64,000 bases of DNA, taken from the NCBI RefSeq assembly GCF_029869925.1, contig NZ_CP118605.1, positions 1,488,001 through 1,552,000 of the forward strand, read 5' to 3'. Numbering within the stretch: the first letter of the stretch is position 1; each line of letters begins with the position of its first letter. This DNA is from Microbulbifer bruguierae (GTDB taxonomy: Bacteria; Pseudomonadota; Gammaproteobacteria; Pseudomonadales; Cellvibrionaceae). This document shows, one piece after another, positions 8,678 to 17,043 of this stretch. A program made the position numbers and the translations under genes. The notes under the pieces are model-generated. The model worked only from the letters and a program-made list of their open reading frames with translations, had not been told where the DNA came from and made no database searches.

Positions 8678-9484
8678 ATGGAACCCATGCTGAATATTGC
8701 CCTGCGCGCGGCGCGCAAGGCCGGTGAACTGATCGAACGCGCCTGGGAGCGCGGCGACCTGATGAAGTTTGAAGAAAAAGGCCGCAACGATTTCGTGACG
8801 GAAGTGGATAAAGCCAGCGAGCAGGAAATCATCTATCACCTGCGCAAAGCTTTCCCCAAGCACAGTATCCTCGCCGAAGAGAGCGGCGTGCAGGAAGGCG
8901 CCGAGCCAGAATACGAGTGGATCATCGACCCGCTGGACGGCACCACCAACTTTATCCACGGCTGCCCTCATTTCGCGATCTCCATCGCCTGCCGTTACCG
9001 CGGCCAGATTGAGCACGCGGTAGTTCTCGACCCGATCAAGCGCGAAGAGTTCACTGCCAGCCGCGGCCGCGGTGCAGCACTGAATGGCCGCCGTATCCGT
9101 GTATCCAACCGACAGGGCCTGAAAGGCGCACTGATCGGCACCGGCATCCCCTTCAACGGCGAGCCACTGGAGCATATCGACGACTATCTTGCAGTCATGA
9201 AGGAAGTGGCCGGGCAGACCGCCGGTATCCGTCGTCCAGGTGCCGCGGCACTGGACCTGGCCTATGTGGCTGCAGGTCGTTTTGACGGATTCTGGGAAAT
9301 GTACCTGAACACCTGGGATATCGCCGCCGGTTCACTGCTGGTAAAAGAAGCAGGTGGCCTGATCAGCGATTTCCGCGGTGGCAATGAATACCTGGATTCC
9401 GGAAACCTGGTTTGCGCCACCCCCAAGACCTTCAAACCCCTGCTGCAAATTGTCGGCAAGCATCTGGGCAAAATCCGCCAGTAA
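8678..9484 (+). CDS. suhB: Inositol-1-monophosphatase family protein SuhB
   Basis: A 268-residue Mg-dependent phosphatase; SuhB also joins the ribosomal-RNA antitermination complex in E. coli. Metal-binding motifs are visible: LAEESG, WIIDPLDGTTNFIHG (DPxDGTxN) and NTWDIAAGSLLVKEAGG. The start MEPMLNIALRAARKAGELI is standard. It is divergent from trmJ, an arrangement I recall from Pseudomonas. A perfect hairpin lies just after its stop, between it and the convergent GGDEF gene. Confidence 0.95.
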   Translation: MEPMLNIALRAARKAGELIERAWERGDLMKFEEKGRNDFVTEVDKASEQEIIYHLRKAFPKHSILAEESGVQEGAEPEYEWIIDPLDGTTNFIHGCPHFAISIACRYRGQIEHAVVLDPIKREEFTASRGRGAALNGRRIRVSNRQGLKGALIGTGIPFNGEPLEHIDDYLAVMKEVAGQTAGIRRPGAAALDLAYVAAGRFDGFWEMYLNTWDIAAGSLLVKEAGGLISDFRGGNEYLDSGNLVCATPKTFKPLLQIVGKHLGKIRQ

Positions 9485-9498
9485 TCGGCTTCTCTCTG

Positions 9499-9522
9499 GA
9501 ACCGGTGCCCCGGCACCGGTTC
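9499..9522. repeat. Perfect hairpin between convergent genes
   Basis: GAACCGGTGCC (9499-9509) and GGCACCGGTTC (9512-9522) are perfect 11-bp arms separated by CC. There is no T-tract on either strand. The right arm overlaps the stop codon of the GGDEF/EAL gene. It may act as an mRNA 3'-end stabiliser for suhB. Confidence 0.6.
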
Positions 9523-12500
9523 AGCTCTCCAGCTCCGGATCCAGTATACGGGCCCCGGAGCCAACACCCTGCGACGGTGCAGCCTGCAAAATCTCCTCCA
9601 ATGGCACCGGCTGGCCAATATGGAATCCCTGCAGCAGGTCCACGCCAATTTTCTTGAGCCGTTCTGCGGTCGCCCCGTCTTCTACATATTCGGCAATGGT
9701 CCGCGCCTGCAACCGGTGCGCCACCTGATTGATCGACTCCACAATCATCAGGTCCACAAAGTTGGACTCCACCTGCCGCACGAAACTGCCGTCGATTTTT
9801 ATGTAATCAATGGAAAAGGCTTTCAGATAATTGAATGAACTGAGGCCGTTGCCGAAATCATCCAGCGCAACCTTGCACCCCATCTCACGCAGGGCGGCGA
9901 CAAACTGGCTGGCACAATCCATCTGGTTGACCATCGCGGTTTCGGTAATTTCGATCCCCAGCCGATCGACCGGCAGCGGGGAGTCCGCCAATAATGCAAA
10001 CAGCTGCTGCTGGAAAGCCCCATCACCCAGGGCATCCGCTGACAGGTTCATGGCAAAACTCAAACCACTGGCCGCCGCCGCCCGACCGTTGCGCAGCAAA
10101 AACTCCCTCAAAACCCAGTCGTCCACCTGCAGCATCAGGCCGTAACGCTCCGCTGCCGGCACAAAGGCACCAGGCAGAATCAAGTCACCCTCGGCATCGA
10201 GCATACGCACAAGTAATTCGTAGTGACTGATTTGCCGCGGATCTCTGGCACTGGCGATTGGCTGCGCGTAAAGGCGTAAGCGATTCTGATCCAATGCCTC
10301 CCGAATACGGGAGGCCATGTGAATTTCCCGGTGCTGCTCCGCGGCAGCACTGCTGTCAGCCTCGTAAATCATGACCGCGCCGCGGCCGGCATGCTTGGCG
10401 GAATAACAGGCAACATCTGCCTGGCTGAGCAAATCCGCCACATAATTGTTATCGACGCGAATTTCCGTCAGGCCGACACTGGCACCCACACCGAAAACCC
10501 GCCCACCCCATGGAAAGCGCAGTGCATTGATTTTGCGCACCAGCTGCTCGCAGCGCATGCGCCCCTGTTCTTTGCTGCAATTGCGCAACAGCAGACCGAA
10601 TTCATCGCCGCCCAAACGGGCGATACTGTCACTCTCGCGCAGCTGGCCGCGCAGAAAGCGGGTGACATTTCTCAGCAGCGCATCCCCGGCCTGGTGCCCC
10701 GCACTATCGTTGATGACTTTAAAGCGGTCGAGATCCATATACCCAAGTACATGGGTTCGATTACCCTCTTTGACACTCTCCACCGCATCCACAAGCTCGC
10801 GCTTGAATGCTTCGCGATTGGGTAAATGGGTCAGATCGTCGTGACTGGCTTTGTAGGTCAACTGACGGATCAGCTGACGGGTCTCGGTGACATCCTGAAA
10901 AACCAGTACCGCACCGAGTAACTGCCCGCCGCTGGTATTTAATGGCGAGGCAGAGCATTTGACGTCATAACTATCACCGCTGCGGCTGTGCAGCACCGTG
11001 CCGTCGGCAGAGGATACCGGCACACGAGTATGCAGACACTGCTCGACTGGACCGGCAATGGGATGTCCATCCCTGCTCGTGGACAACAATAAAACCGAGC
11101 CAATTTCACGGCCTTTTACTTCCTGAAGCGACCAGCCGGTGAGCTGCTCTGCCACCGGATTCATGAACGTTATACGCTGCTTTTTATCGGTCGCGATCAC
11201 CGCATCGGCGATGGCCGCCAGGGTAACCTGGAGATGCTCTTTCTCTTCCGCCAGCGACTGCGCCATGATTTTGTTCGCAGTTATGTCTCGCAGCACACCG
11301 ATCAGACGCAGCGGCTGCCCTTGCTCATCAGCATCCATAATGCGCGCCACCTCATGAATCCAGCGCGTTGCTCCCGAATCTGTATGCACCCGGTACTGAC
11401 AATCGATATTCTGCGTAGCTCCGGCAAAATGTTCGAGCTGAATCCCCAAAAGACGCTCGCGATCCTGAGGCTCCACCCGCGCCAACCAGTCCTGGCGACT
11501 GGCCAGCGTAGCGGGATCAATACCCACTCCGCTGCTCAACCACTCAGAATAGAATGTTTTGCCTGTCGTTAGATCCCAGTCGTAGACCACCTGACCGGTG
11601 ACCGTAAGGGAAAATTTCCAACGCTCCTCCGCTCTCGCCAGTTGTGTTTCACTGCGTTTTCGCCAGTCGATATCCTCAATCTGGACCACTGCGTACAGAG
11701 GTTCATTGCGGATACCCCGCGCCAGGCTACAGGACCAGTAACCCCACACCAGATCCCCAGTCTTGCGCTGAAAGCGCCACTCGGCACTTTGTACAAAGCC
11801 TTTTTCAAAATCGATCAGGGGGTATCGATGCTCTCCTGGCGAGGGATCCCCGGAAAAAACTACCTCGCGTATATTCAGCCCCCGCAATTCCACATCTGCA
11901 TAGCCGATAAACCGACAGAAACTGGCATTGGACTGAATAATGCGGTTGTCCAGGGATACCAGCAGCATACCCAAACGGGAGGATTCCATGGCTGCGCGAA
12001 AACTGCTCTCGACCTCAAGAATACGCTGACTCCGTTTGCGCTCAATACTGGAGGAAACAGCCATTACAAAGGCGGGAATCATTGCTGCATACAGCGGCAG
12101 AAAATCCATGGGTGTGGAAAAAGTTTGCGCTGTGAAGGACAGCAACTCAGCCCGGTTTATCAGCGACAGAAGCAGCCACAGGGCGGTAGCAAAAATTATC
12201 AACAGCGCTTGCGGCAGCTCCAGCCGACTGGCCGCCCAGATCAGGGGCAAGGTGACGAATACGAATGGGTAGGGCAATAACTTCAGTACCAGCACCACAC
12301 AGACCAGCACCACAAACGCCACAAATAGCAGATGTGCAGCGACACGCAGGTTCAAAATTTTTGCAACCGCTTCCCGGTCAAGCAAATGGATCAACGGCAG
12401 GAAAATACAAATACCCACTGCATCTGCGAGATACCAGTAGAGGAATACATTCTGAAATGAGGCCTGATGCAGACTGAATGCCACCCAGGCGCCAAACACC

Positions 12501-12949
12501 GGTCCGGTGAATGTCGGCAAGATGGCCCCAAAGAAAATAAATCGCATCCACTGCCCCATGCTGCCGAAAAAATTCCCATCAGCACAAAACATTCGCAACA
12601 AGCCCGCGGCCGATACCACTTCCAGAATTCCTGCCAACGAATACAGCGCAGCGGCAACTGGATCAAATCCACCGATCAGGGTGGCGAGGAAATTTCCCAC
12701 ATAGGATGCGGCGAGCAGGATCGGCCAGGTATTGATGGTATGCCGGTATAAAAGCGCGATAGCGAGGGCATCGGAAAGCCAGATACTGGCGACCCCGCTC
12801 TCAAATGCGAGGAAGTGTTTACAAAAGAAAGCGAGACTGAAACTACCCAGTAACAGCAATAGCGAAGCGGACACAACATCCGCTTGCGCTTCCCGCCTGA
12901 AATCAGAACCAGAGAGACCTTCCCTGGGAGCAATAGGGCCTGACATCAA
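9521..12949 (-). CDS. MASE1-PAS-GGDEF-EAL cyclic-di-GMP signalling protein
   Basis: A 1142-residue membrane protein. Residues about 25-310 form a MASE1-type multi-pass sensor domain with roughly eight hydrophobic segments. PAS domains follow at about 320-440, 450-570 and 580-690, with a GGDEF domain centred near 780 and an EAL domain near 880-1125. The cyclase motif is intact (LGGDEFG) with an inhibitory RxxD (RESD) five residues upstream. The EAL signature reads ELL, but the catalytic residues in MNLSA, EITET, LDDFGNGLSS, IKIDGSFV and AEYVED remain, so both activities look possible. It lies downstream of a PAS histidine kinase on the same strand with a 97-nt gap; the two may form a signalling pair. 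The stimulus is unknown. Confidence 0.93.
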   Translation of the reverse strand: MMSGPIAPREGLSGSDFRREAQADVVSASLLLLLGSFSLAFFCKHFLAFESGVASIWLSDALAIALLYRHTINTWPILLAASYVGNFLATLIGGFDPVAAALYSLAGILEVVSAAGLLRMFCADGNFFGSMGQWMRFIFFGAILPTFTGPVFGAWVAFSLHQASFQNVFLYWYLADAVGICIFLPLIHLLDREAVAKILNLRVAAHLLFVAFVVLVCVVLVLKLLPYPFVFVTLPLIWAASRLELPQALLIIFATALWLLLSLINRAELLSFTAQTFSTPMDFLPLYAAMIPAFVMAVSSSIERKRSQRILEVESSFRAAMESSRLGMLLVSLDNRIIQSNASFCRFIGYADVELRGLNIREVVFSGDPSPGEHRYPLIDFEKGFVQSAEWRFQRKTGDLVWGYWSCSLARGIRNEPLYAVVQIEDIDWRKRSETQLARAEERWKFSLTVTGQVVYDWDLTTGKTFYSEWLSSGVGIDPATLASRQDWLARVEPQDRERLLGIQLEHFAGATQNIDCQYRVHTDSGATRWIHEVARIMDADEQGQPLRLIGVLRDITANKIMAQSLAEEKEHLQVTLAAIADAVIATDKKQRITFMNPVAEQLTGWSLQEVKGREIGSVLLLSTSRDGHPIAGPVEQCLHTRVPVSSADGTVLHSRSGDSYDVKCSASPLNTSGGQLLGAVLVFQDVTETRQLIRQLTYKASHDDLTHLPNREAFKRELVDAVESVKEGNRTHVLGYMDLDRFKVINDSAGHQAGDALLRNVTRFLRGQLRESDSIARLGGDEFGLLLRNCSKEQGRMRCEQLVRKINALRFPWGGRVFGVGASVGLTEIRVDNNYVADLLSQADVACYSAKHAGRGAVMIYEADSSAAAEQHREIHMASRIREALDQNRLRLYAQPIASARDPRQISHYELLVRMLDAEGDLILPGAFVPAAERYGLMLQVDDWVLREFLLRNGRAAAASGLSFAMNLSADALGDGAFQQQLFALLADSPLPVDRLGIEITETAMVNQMDCASQFVAALREMGCKVALDDFGNGLSSFNYLKAFSIDYIKIDGSFVRQVESNFVDLMIVESINQVAHRLQARTIAEYVEDGATAERLKKIGVDLLQGFHIGQPVPLEEILQAAPSQGVGSGARILDPELES

Positions 12950-13046
12950 ACTCGAGTTCCTAATTTGTTATCGCGTTAATCCGTTACTTCACTCTTGCGA
13001 TGATGCTATTTTTTTATGCGCCCCAATGCGCATGCTGCCGACACTG

Positions 13047-15053
13047 TTAATCCTTCGGTTCAGCGGCCGGCTTGGACGAAAGACTGTATCGCAGCCCCTC
13101 AACCAGTGTTCCCAGGTCGCAGGAAACCGGCACACTGACATCTACGTACTCACTGCCTTCATCGACAAACGCCAGCAGCGGGATCTGCGCCGTCAGACTA
13201 TCACCTCGCACAATCCCCGAGAAATCCCTGAGCGAAACACCTGGCACATCCCCATCCAGCAGGATCATATCGGGGCGGCTAGTGCGCGCGACAAAGATCC
13301 CCTGCATGGCATCGGTCACCACCTGAACGTCGACCTGTGGTAGTGGTGTCAATATGGCCTTGAGACGACTGGCACTGGCGGCCCGACTTGTCACATATAA
13401 GAGCCGGCATTCCGAGATCGCGTGTGTATAAACCGGCCGCGCCGCCATTTGCAGCACTTCCTCTGGAGCATCGTTCATTTTGAACTCAACCCAGAATACG
13501 GAACCCTGCCCCTCTTCACTGTCGAAACCGATACGCCCGCCCATGGCTTCGGTCAGCTGCCGGGCGATCGCCAGACCTACACCAGTCCCTTCTATTTTTC
13601 CCCGCTCCGCGCCGAGCCGATTGAAGGGTTCGAACACCTGGGTCCGTTTTGCCGCTGCAATACCGTAGCCGGTATCCAGGACACTGAGCCGCAACCACCC
13701 TTCGGCCTGGGGCACAAAGGTGATGACCACGCGCCCGTTTTCCCGGTTGTACTTGATGGCGTTACCGATCAGATTCAGAACCACCTGCTTGAAGCGAGTG
13801 GGGTCGGCAAGGATATAGGCCTGCTCCCAACCGAGAGGCTCGAAGATCACACTGACCTTGCGTGTCTCTGCCAAAGGCTCCACCAGCTGACGGCAATCTG
13901 CCACCAGGCTTGCGGGGCGAACGGCCTGAATCGTAGGCGCCAGACGGTTACTGTCGATACGCGCGAGATCCAACACGTCGCCAACCAGATGTAACAGGTG
14001 TTGGCCAGCTTTGCGGATTTCCGCCAGCCGTAATCGCTGGTCTGGATTCAGGCTTTGATCCCGTTCCACCATCTGACTGTACCCGAGAATCGCATTCAGC
14101 GGTGTGCGCAACTCATGACTGAGACTGGAGAGCAGTTCAACGCGATCACGGTTTTCCGACTGCAACCTTCGCAGGTCGTGCTCAATTCGCAGCTGCTTTT
14201 TCTTACTCTCGGAAATCTCCTGCAGCGTGCCCAGCACCCGGAGTGGGCGCCCTGCACTATTGCGTTGTACATTGCCCCGGCAACGCACCCAGATGATATG
14301 ACCATCGCGATGCTTCAGCCGGAATTCAGTATCCAGAGGTAATTGTTCGCGCACATTGTCTTCTATCGCCTGCTTGACAGCGGGATAGTCGTCCGCGACC
14401 ACATGCGAACGCCAGTGCACAAACGCAGCGCGCACATCGCTATCGCTCCGCCCGCTGTGATAGCCGAGCATGCGCCAGCAAGCCGTATCCAGCACCACCT
14501 CGTTTACTTGCAGGTCCCACTCCCAAAGACCATCGCCGACCGCGTTCAGGGCGTAGCTACACCGCTCACCAGAAAACAAAGCCAGGGATTTGGCCGGCAG
14601 GGATTCACTGTAATCGGCACAGGCACCGAGGAAAAAACGCTCGCCCTGCGGTGCGGTAAACGCTCGCCCCCACAGTCGCAACCATTTGGGCTGCCCCTCG
14701 CGATCGTAGGCGCGAATCGTGGTATCGAAGAAACTCCCGCGCAGACTCAGGCGAGTGCGCAGTGTCATCAGGTTTCCGCGATCGTCCGAGTGCACCAACC
14801 CGAGATCACCACTCCAGACACCGCACAGCGCCGCCTCCGGGTCTGAATGCAGCTTGGACCAGAGATCGCCGGTAGCCCGCTGTAAACCGCTCTCTGGATG
14901 CCACTCCCAGATACCGCGATTGGCATTCAATAGAAGGCTTTGCAGGTATTGCACCTGAGTCAGTGCCTGCGACGGTGGCAATCCGTCCAGCTCACCAGGG
15001 TTGGCGAGATTCAGATGGACAGATACATTGTGGGGTGAAGCGGAATTCGACAC
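13047..15053 (-). CDS. PAS-domain hybrid histidine kinase with degenerate receiver
   Basis: Order: two PAS-like regions, HisKA with the phospho-acceptor in SHELRTPLNAILGYSQM, HATPase (LNLIGNAIKYNRENG; DTGYGIA; GTGVGLAIARQL), then a C-terminal receiver-like domain. The receiver keeps an aspartate in PDMILLDGDVPG but lacks the acidic pair (it starts LLYVTSRA) and the conserved lysine, so it is probably a pseudo-receiver. The open frame extends to a GTG at 15182 and there encodes a signal-peptide-like stretch. That stretch is an intrinsic terminator hairpin plus T-tract, the protein has no later membrane segment, and the GTG has no ribosome binding site. I therefore favour a later start such as the GTG at 15053, also without a strong site; the exact start is uncertain. 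Confidence 0.85.
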   Translation of the reverse strand: MSNSASPHNVSVHLNLANPGELDGLPPSQALTQVQYLQSLLLNANRGIWEWHPESGLQRATGDLWSKLHSDPEAALCGVWSGDLGLVHSDDRGNLMTLRTRLSLRGSFFDTTIRAYDREGQPKWLRLWGRAFTAPQGERFFLGACADYSESLPAKSLALFSGERCSYALNAVGDGLWEWDLQVNEVVLDTACWRMLGYHSGRSDSDVRAAFVHWRSHVVADDYPAVKQAIEDNVREQLPLDTEFRLKHRDGHIIWVRCRGNVQRNSAGRPLRVLGTLQEISESKKKQLRIEHDLRRLQSENRDRVELLSSLSHELRTPLNAILGYSQMVERDQSLNPDQRLRLAEIRKAGQHLLHLVGDVLDLARIDSNRLAPTIQAVRPASLVADCRQLVEPLAETRKVSVIFEPLGWEQAYILADPTRFKQVVLNLIGNAIKYNRENGRVVITFVPQAEGWLRLSVLDTGYGIAAAKRTQVFEPFNRLGAERGKIEGTGVGLAIARQLTEAMGGRIGFDSEEGQGSVFWVEFKMNDAPEEVLQMAARPVYTHAISECRLLYVTSRAASASRLKAILTPLPQVDVQVVTDAMQGIFVARTSRPDMILLDGDVPGVSLRDFSGIVRGDSLTAQIPLLAFVDEGSEYVDVSVPVSCDLGTLVEGLRYSLSSKPAAEPKD

Positions 15054-15121
15054 TATCTTGTGACCAGCACCACTAGCGTTACCGGGATAATCTCCAGCTA
15101 GTGAATCACTTATCGACAGAT

Positions 15122-15148
15122 AAAAAAAGGCCCTGCAAAGCAGGGCCC
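15122..15148 (-). terminator. Strong intrinsic terminator upstream of the kinase gene
   Basis: On the minus strand GGCCCTGC (40-47 of the 15100s) pairs perfectly with GCAGGGCC (15129-15136) around a TTT loop and is followed by seven Ts (15122-15128). No minus-strand gene lies upstream for at least 500 nt, so it must end a non-coding transcript or an attenuated leader. Confidence 0.85.
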
Positions 15149-15244
15149 AAAATAGCGATGATGAGAGAAAACGGGAAGTCACGCATTATTAACAGTTGCC
15201 ATAACCCGTGATGGATTCCCGGAGCGCAGGCCAAGTGGCCTACA
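15122..15244 (-). ncRNA. Candidate sigma-54-dependent small RNA or attenuated leader, about 123 nt
   Basis: The boundaries are inferred from a consensus sigma-54 promoter (15255-15271), which predicts a start near 15244, and from the intrinsic terminator ending near 15122. The predicted RNA opens with a short hairpin (GGCCACTTGGCC), followed by a region that can fold CCAT with ATGG and ACGGG with CCCGT. A U-rich single-stranded tract (CGTTTTCTCTCATC) then precedes the terminator, an architecture typical of Hfq-binding sRNAs. It does not match Qrr, GlmY/Z, CrcZ or a GEMM riboswitch by eye. An NtrC-like site lies about 180 nt upstream. If transcription reads through, it would enter the histidine kinase gene. 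Confidence 0.6.
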
Positions 15245-15254
15245 CACTAGATAT

Positions 15255-15271
15255 AGCAATCAGCGTGCCAA
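15255..15271 (-). promoter_or_regulatory. Sigma-54 (RpoN) promoter
   Basis: The minus strand reads TTGGCACGCTGATTGCT, a full match to the sigma-54 consensus YTGGCACG-N4-TTGCW, with GG and GC elements at the obligatory spacing. It predicts a start near 15244. It points toward the terminator at 15122-15148 and the kinase gene. Confidence 0.85.
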
Positions 15272-15332
15272 CTTTTATTAGTCACCTAAAATCCTCACCA
15301 AATGCCGGAAATGTACAAATATCAATCAACCA

Positions 15333-15349
15333 CGCACCGCCCTGCTTCG
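15333..15349 (-). promoter_or_regulatory. Weak second NtrC-like half site
   Basis: A 17-bp segment ending GGTGCG on the minus strand agrees with the NtrC dyad TGCACCA-N3-TGGTGCA at 9 of 14 positions. It is about 80 nt upstream of the predicted sigma-54 start. Alone it would be unconvincing; it is listed because NtrC usually binds paired sites. Confidence 0.3.
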
Positions 15350-15427
15350 CAATGACTGCCCGTAAATAAGGTCTGTTACAGAAAAATGACAGCGCTTGAC
15401 CCAAGAATGAACGCAAAACTCATCTTT

Positions 15428-15444
15428 AGCACCAAAATGATGCA
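15428..15444 (-). promoter_or_regulatory. NtrC-like enhancer site
   Basis: The minus strand reads TGCATCATTTTGGTGCT, which matches the NtrC dyad consensus TGCACCA-N3-TGGTGCA at 12 of 14 specified positions. It lies about 180 nt upstream of the predicted sigma-54 transcription start, within the usual enhancer range. Confidence 0.6.
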
Positions 15445-15724
15445 TGCAAGCATTCAAACGACGATATCCTGACTAACCCTTATCAAATCCGGCACCCTGT
15501 CCCTTCTAACCCGTGTCCGCAGCGACCATCTGAGGTAGCATCTACCCACTTATGCCAAGCTCAACTGTTCGGTGGTCTCCATCACACGGAAATCCGGGTG
15601 CACCGCCCGCCGATATCAGGCGCAGGGGAAGGAAACTGCAACAATATTCATCAATGGTTGAGACTGTAAGGCGGCTTGCACGGCCGACTGGCAAAAGACA
15701 CTAGGTACAAACAAGGTTGTAAAT

Positions 15725-16867
15725 ATGAAAGTTGTTCCCGAGGCTCCCCGTATCTGGCTGACGACAATCCTGTTCGCCAGCACCGGACTGGTGGCGCTGA
15801 CCCTGGTGCCTCTTTATGGGGTAATGGTGGGCTATCACTGGTATCAGTGGCTGGCCTTTGCCGTGCTCGGTGCATTTTGTGGATTTTCAATCACCGCCGG
15901 CTACCATCGCCTGTGGTCCCACCGCACCTATGAGGCCCACTGGTCCCTGCGCCTGTTTTTCGCCCTGTTCGGCGCCGCTGCCCTGCAAAACAGCGCGCTG
16001 ATCTGGTGTTCCGGTCACCGCCGCCACCACCGCCACTGCGACGACAATGATCAGGACCCCTATTCCGCCAAGCGCGGCTTCTGGTTTTCCCATATAGGCT
16101 GGATGTTGCGGGAGTACCCCAGTGGCACGGTGGATTTTGACAACGCCAAGGATCTGCAGCGTGACAAGATCGTCATGTGGCAACACAACCACTACGTCCC
16201 GGTTACCGTGGCCATGAATGTTGGTGTACCCCTGGTACTCGGCCTGTTGACCGGCGATGTGATCGGCATGCTGTTGCTGGCTGGCGTGTTGCGCATCGTG
16301 GTCAACCACCACACCACGTTCTTTATCAACTCTCTTGCCCATATCTGGGGCCGCCGGCCCTACACCGATGAAAACACTGCGCGGGACAACGACCTGCTGG
16401 CGTTTTTCACCTTTGGAGAGGGTTACCATAACTACCACCACATTTTTCAGACCGACTACCGCAATGGCATCCGCTGGTACCAGTGGGATCCCACCAAGTG
16501 GCTGATCAAAACCGCGAGCTGGCTGGGCTTGGCGAGCAACCTGAAAACCGTACCGGCCATGCGAATCCAGCGCGCCATGCTGACCATGCAATTCAAGCGC
16601 GCCGAGCAAAAACTGGCCAACTCCAAGCACAAGGAAAGCTGGACCCAGCTGCTGGAACGGGAAGCACAGGATTTCTCCGCCGCCCTGGCCGAGTGGAAAG
16701 AGCTGCAGCAACAGCGCTACGAAAACGCTCGAGAGCGCCTGGTGGCAAGATGGGAAAACGCCGCCATTCGCACCCGGGTCAAGGAGCTGGAATACAGCCT
16801 TAAAATGCAGCGTAAACGGCTACAGATCATGATGGAACAATTCCATCTGGCGCCGGTTGCGGCGTAA
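15725..16867 (+). CDS. Acyl-CoA delta-9-type fatty acid desaturase
   Basis: A 380-residue integral-membrane di-iron desaturase that introduces a cis double bond into acyl chains, adjusting membrane fluidity. The three histidine boxes are clear: HRLWSH (after GY), HRRHHRH, and HNYHH in EGYHNYHHIFQTDYRNGIRW. Hydrophobic segments lie near residues 10-55 and 150-180. The last 100 residues (about 275-375) are charged and predicted coiled-coil (KRAEQKLANSKHKESW onward), beyond the core domain. It is monocistronic, with a strong terminator 19 nt after the stop. Confidence 0.92.
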   Translation: MKVVPEAPRIWLTTILFASTGLVALTLVPLYGVMVGYHWYQWLAFAVLGAFCGFSITAGYHRLWSHRTYEAHWSLRLFFALFGAAALQNSALIWCSGHRRHHRHCDDNDQDPYSAKRGFWFSHIGWMLREYPSGTVDFDNAKDLQRDKIVMWQHNHYVPVTVAMNVGVPLVLGLLTGDVIGMLLLAGVLRIVVNHHTTFFINSLAHIWGRRPYTDENTARDNDLLAFFTFGEGYHNYHHIFQTDYRNGIRWYQWDPTKWLIKTASWLGLASNLKTVPAMRIQRAMLTMQFKRAEQKLANSKHKESWTQLLEREAQDFSAALAEWKELQQQRYENARERLVARWENAAIRTRVKELEYSLKMQRKRLQIMMEQFHLAPVAA

Positions 16868-16885
16868 CCCGGATCAATGACAGTT

Positions 16886-16914
16886 AAGGCGGCTTTCACG
16901 AGCCGCTTTTTTTT
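16886..16914 (+). terminator. Intrinsic terminator of the desaturase gene
   Basis: GCGGCT (16888-16893) pairs with AGCCGC (16900-16905) and is followed by nine Ts. Confidence 0.88.
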
Positions 16915-17043
16915 GCCTGACGCGACCTCCCGACCCTGATGACTTGAACGCCGCTGGATATGCACTATAAACATTAAGAGGGCATCAGACTTCGCAGGCC
17001 GGCGGCCTCAGGCAGAAAAATCAACCACAATGCAGGCGCAGAG

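Larger units (their letters stand above)
15272..15724. other. Gene-free regulatory stretch between sRNA candidate and desaturase
   Basis: Apart from the NtrC-like sites listed separately and an 8-bp palindrome TGCATGCA near 15441, I see no gene here. No coding sequence with a ribosome binding site was found on either strand. The plus strand must contain the desaturase promoter, but no convincing -35/-10 pair was recognised. Confidence 0.5.

Noticed and set aside
12990..13046. Terminator after the kinase gene
   Set aside because: A hairpin ATGCGC/GCGCAT is present, but on the minus strand it is followed by As, not Ts.
15122..15244. Homology of the candidate RNA to Vibrio Qrr sRNAs
   Set aside because: Both are sigma-54 dependent and about 100-120 nt, but the central Qrr target-pairing block is not recognisable.
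15122..15300. GEMM (cyclic-di-GMP) riboswitch before the kinase
   Set aside because: The terminator and the nearby c-di-GMP gene suggested it, but the conserved GEMM blocks (CACGCACAGGGCAAACC-like and the CCTCCGGCC segment) are not present.
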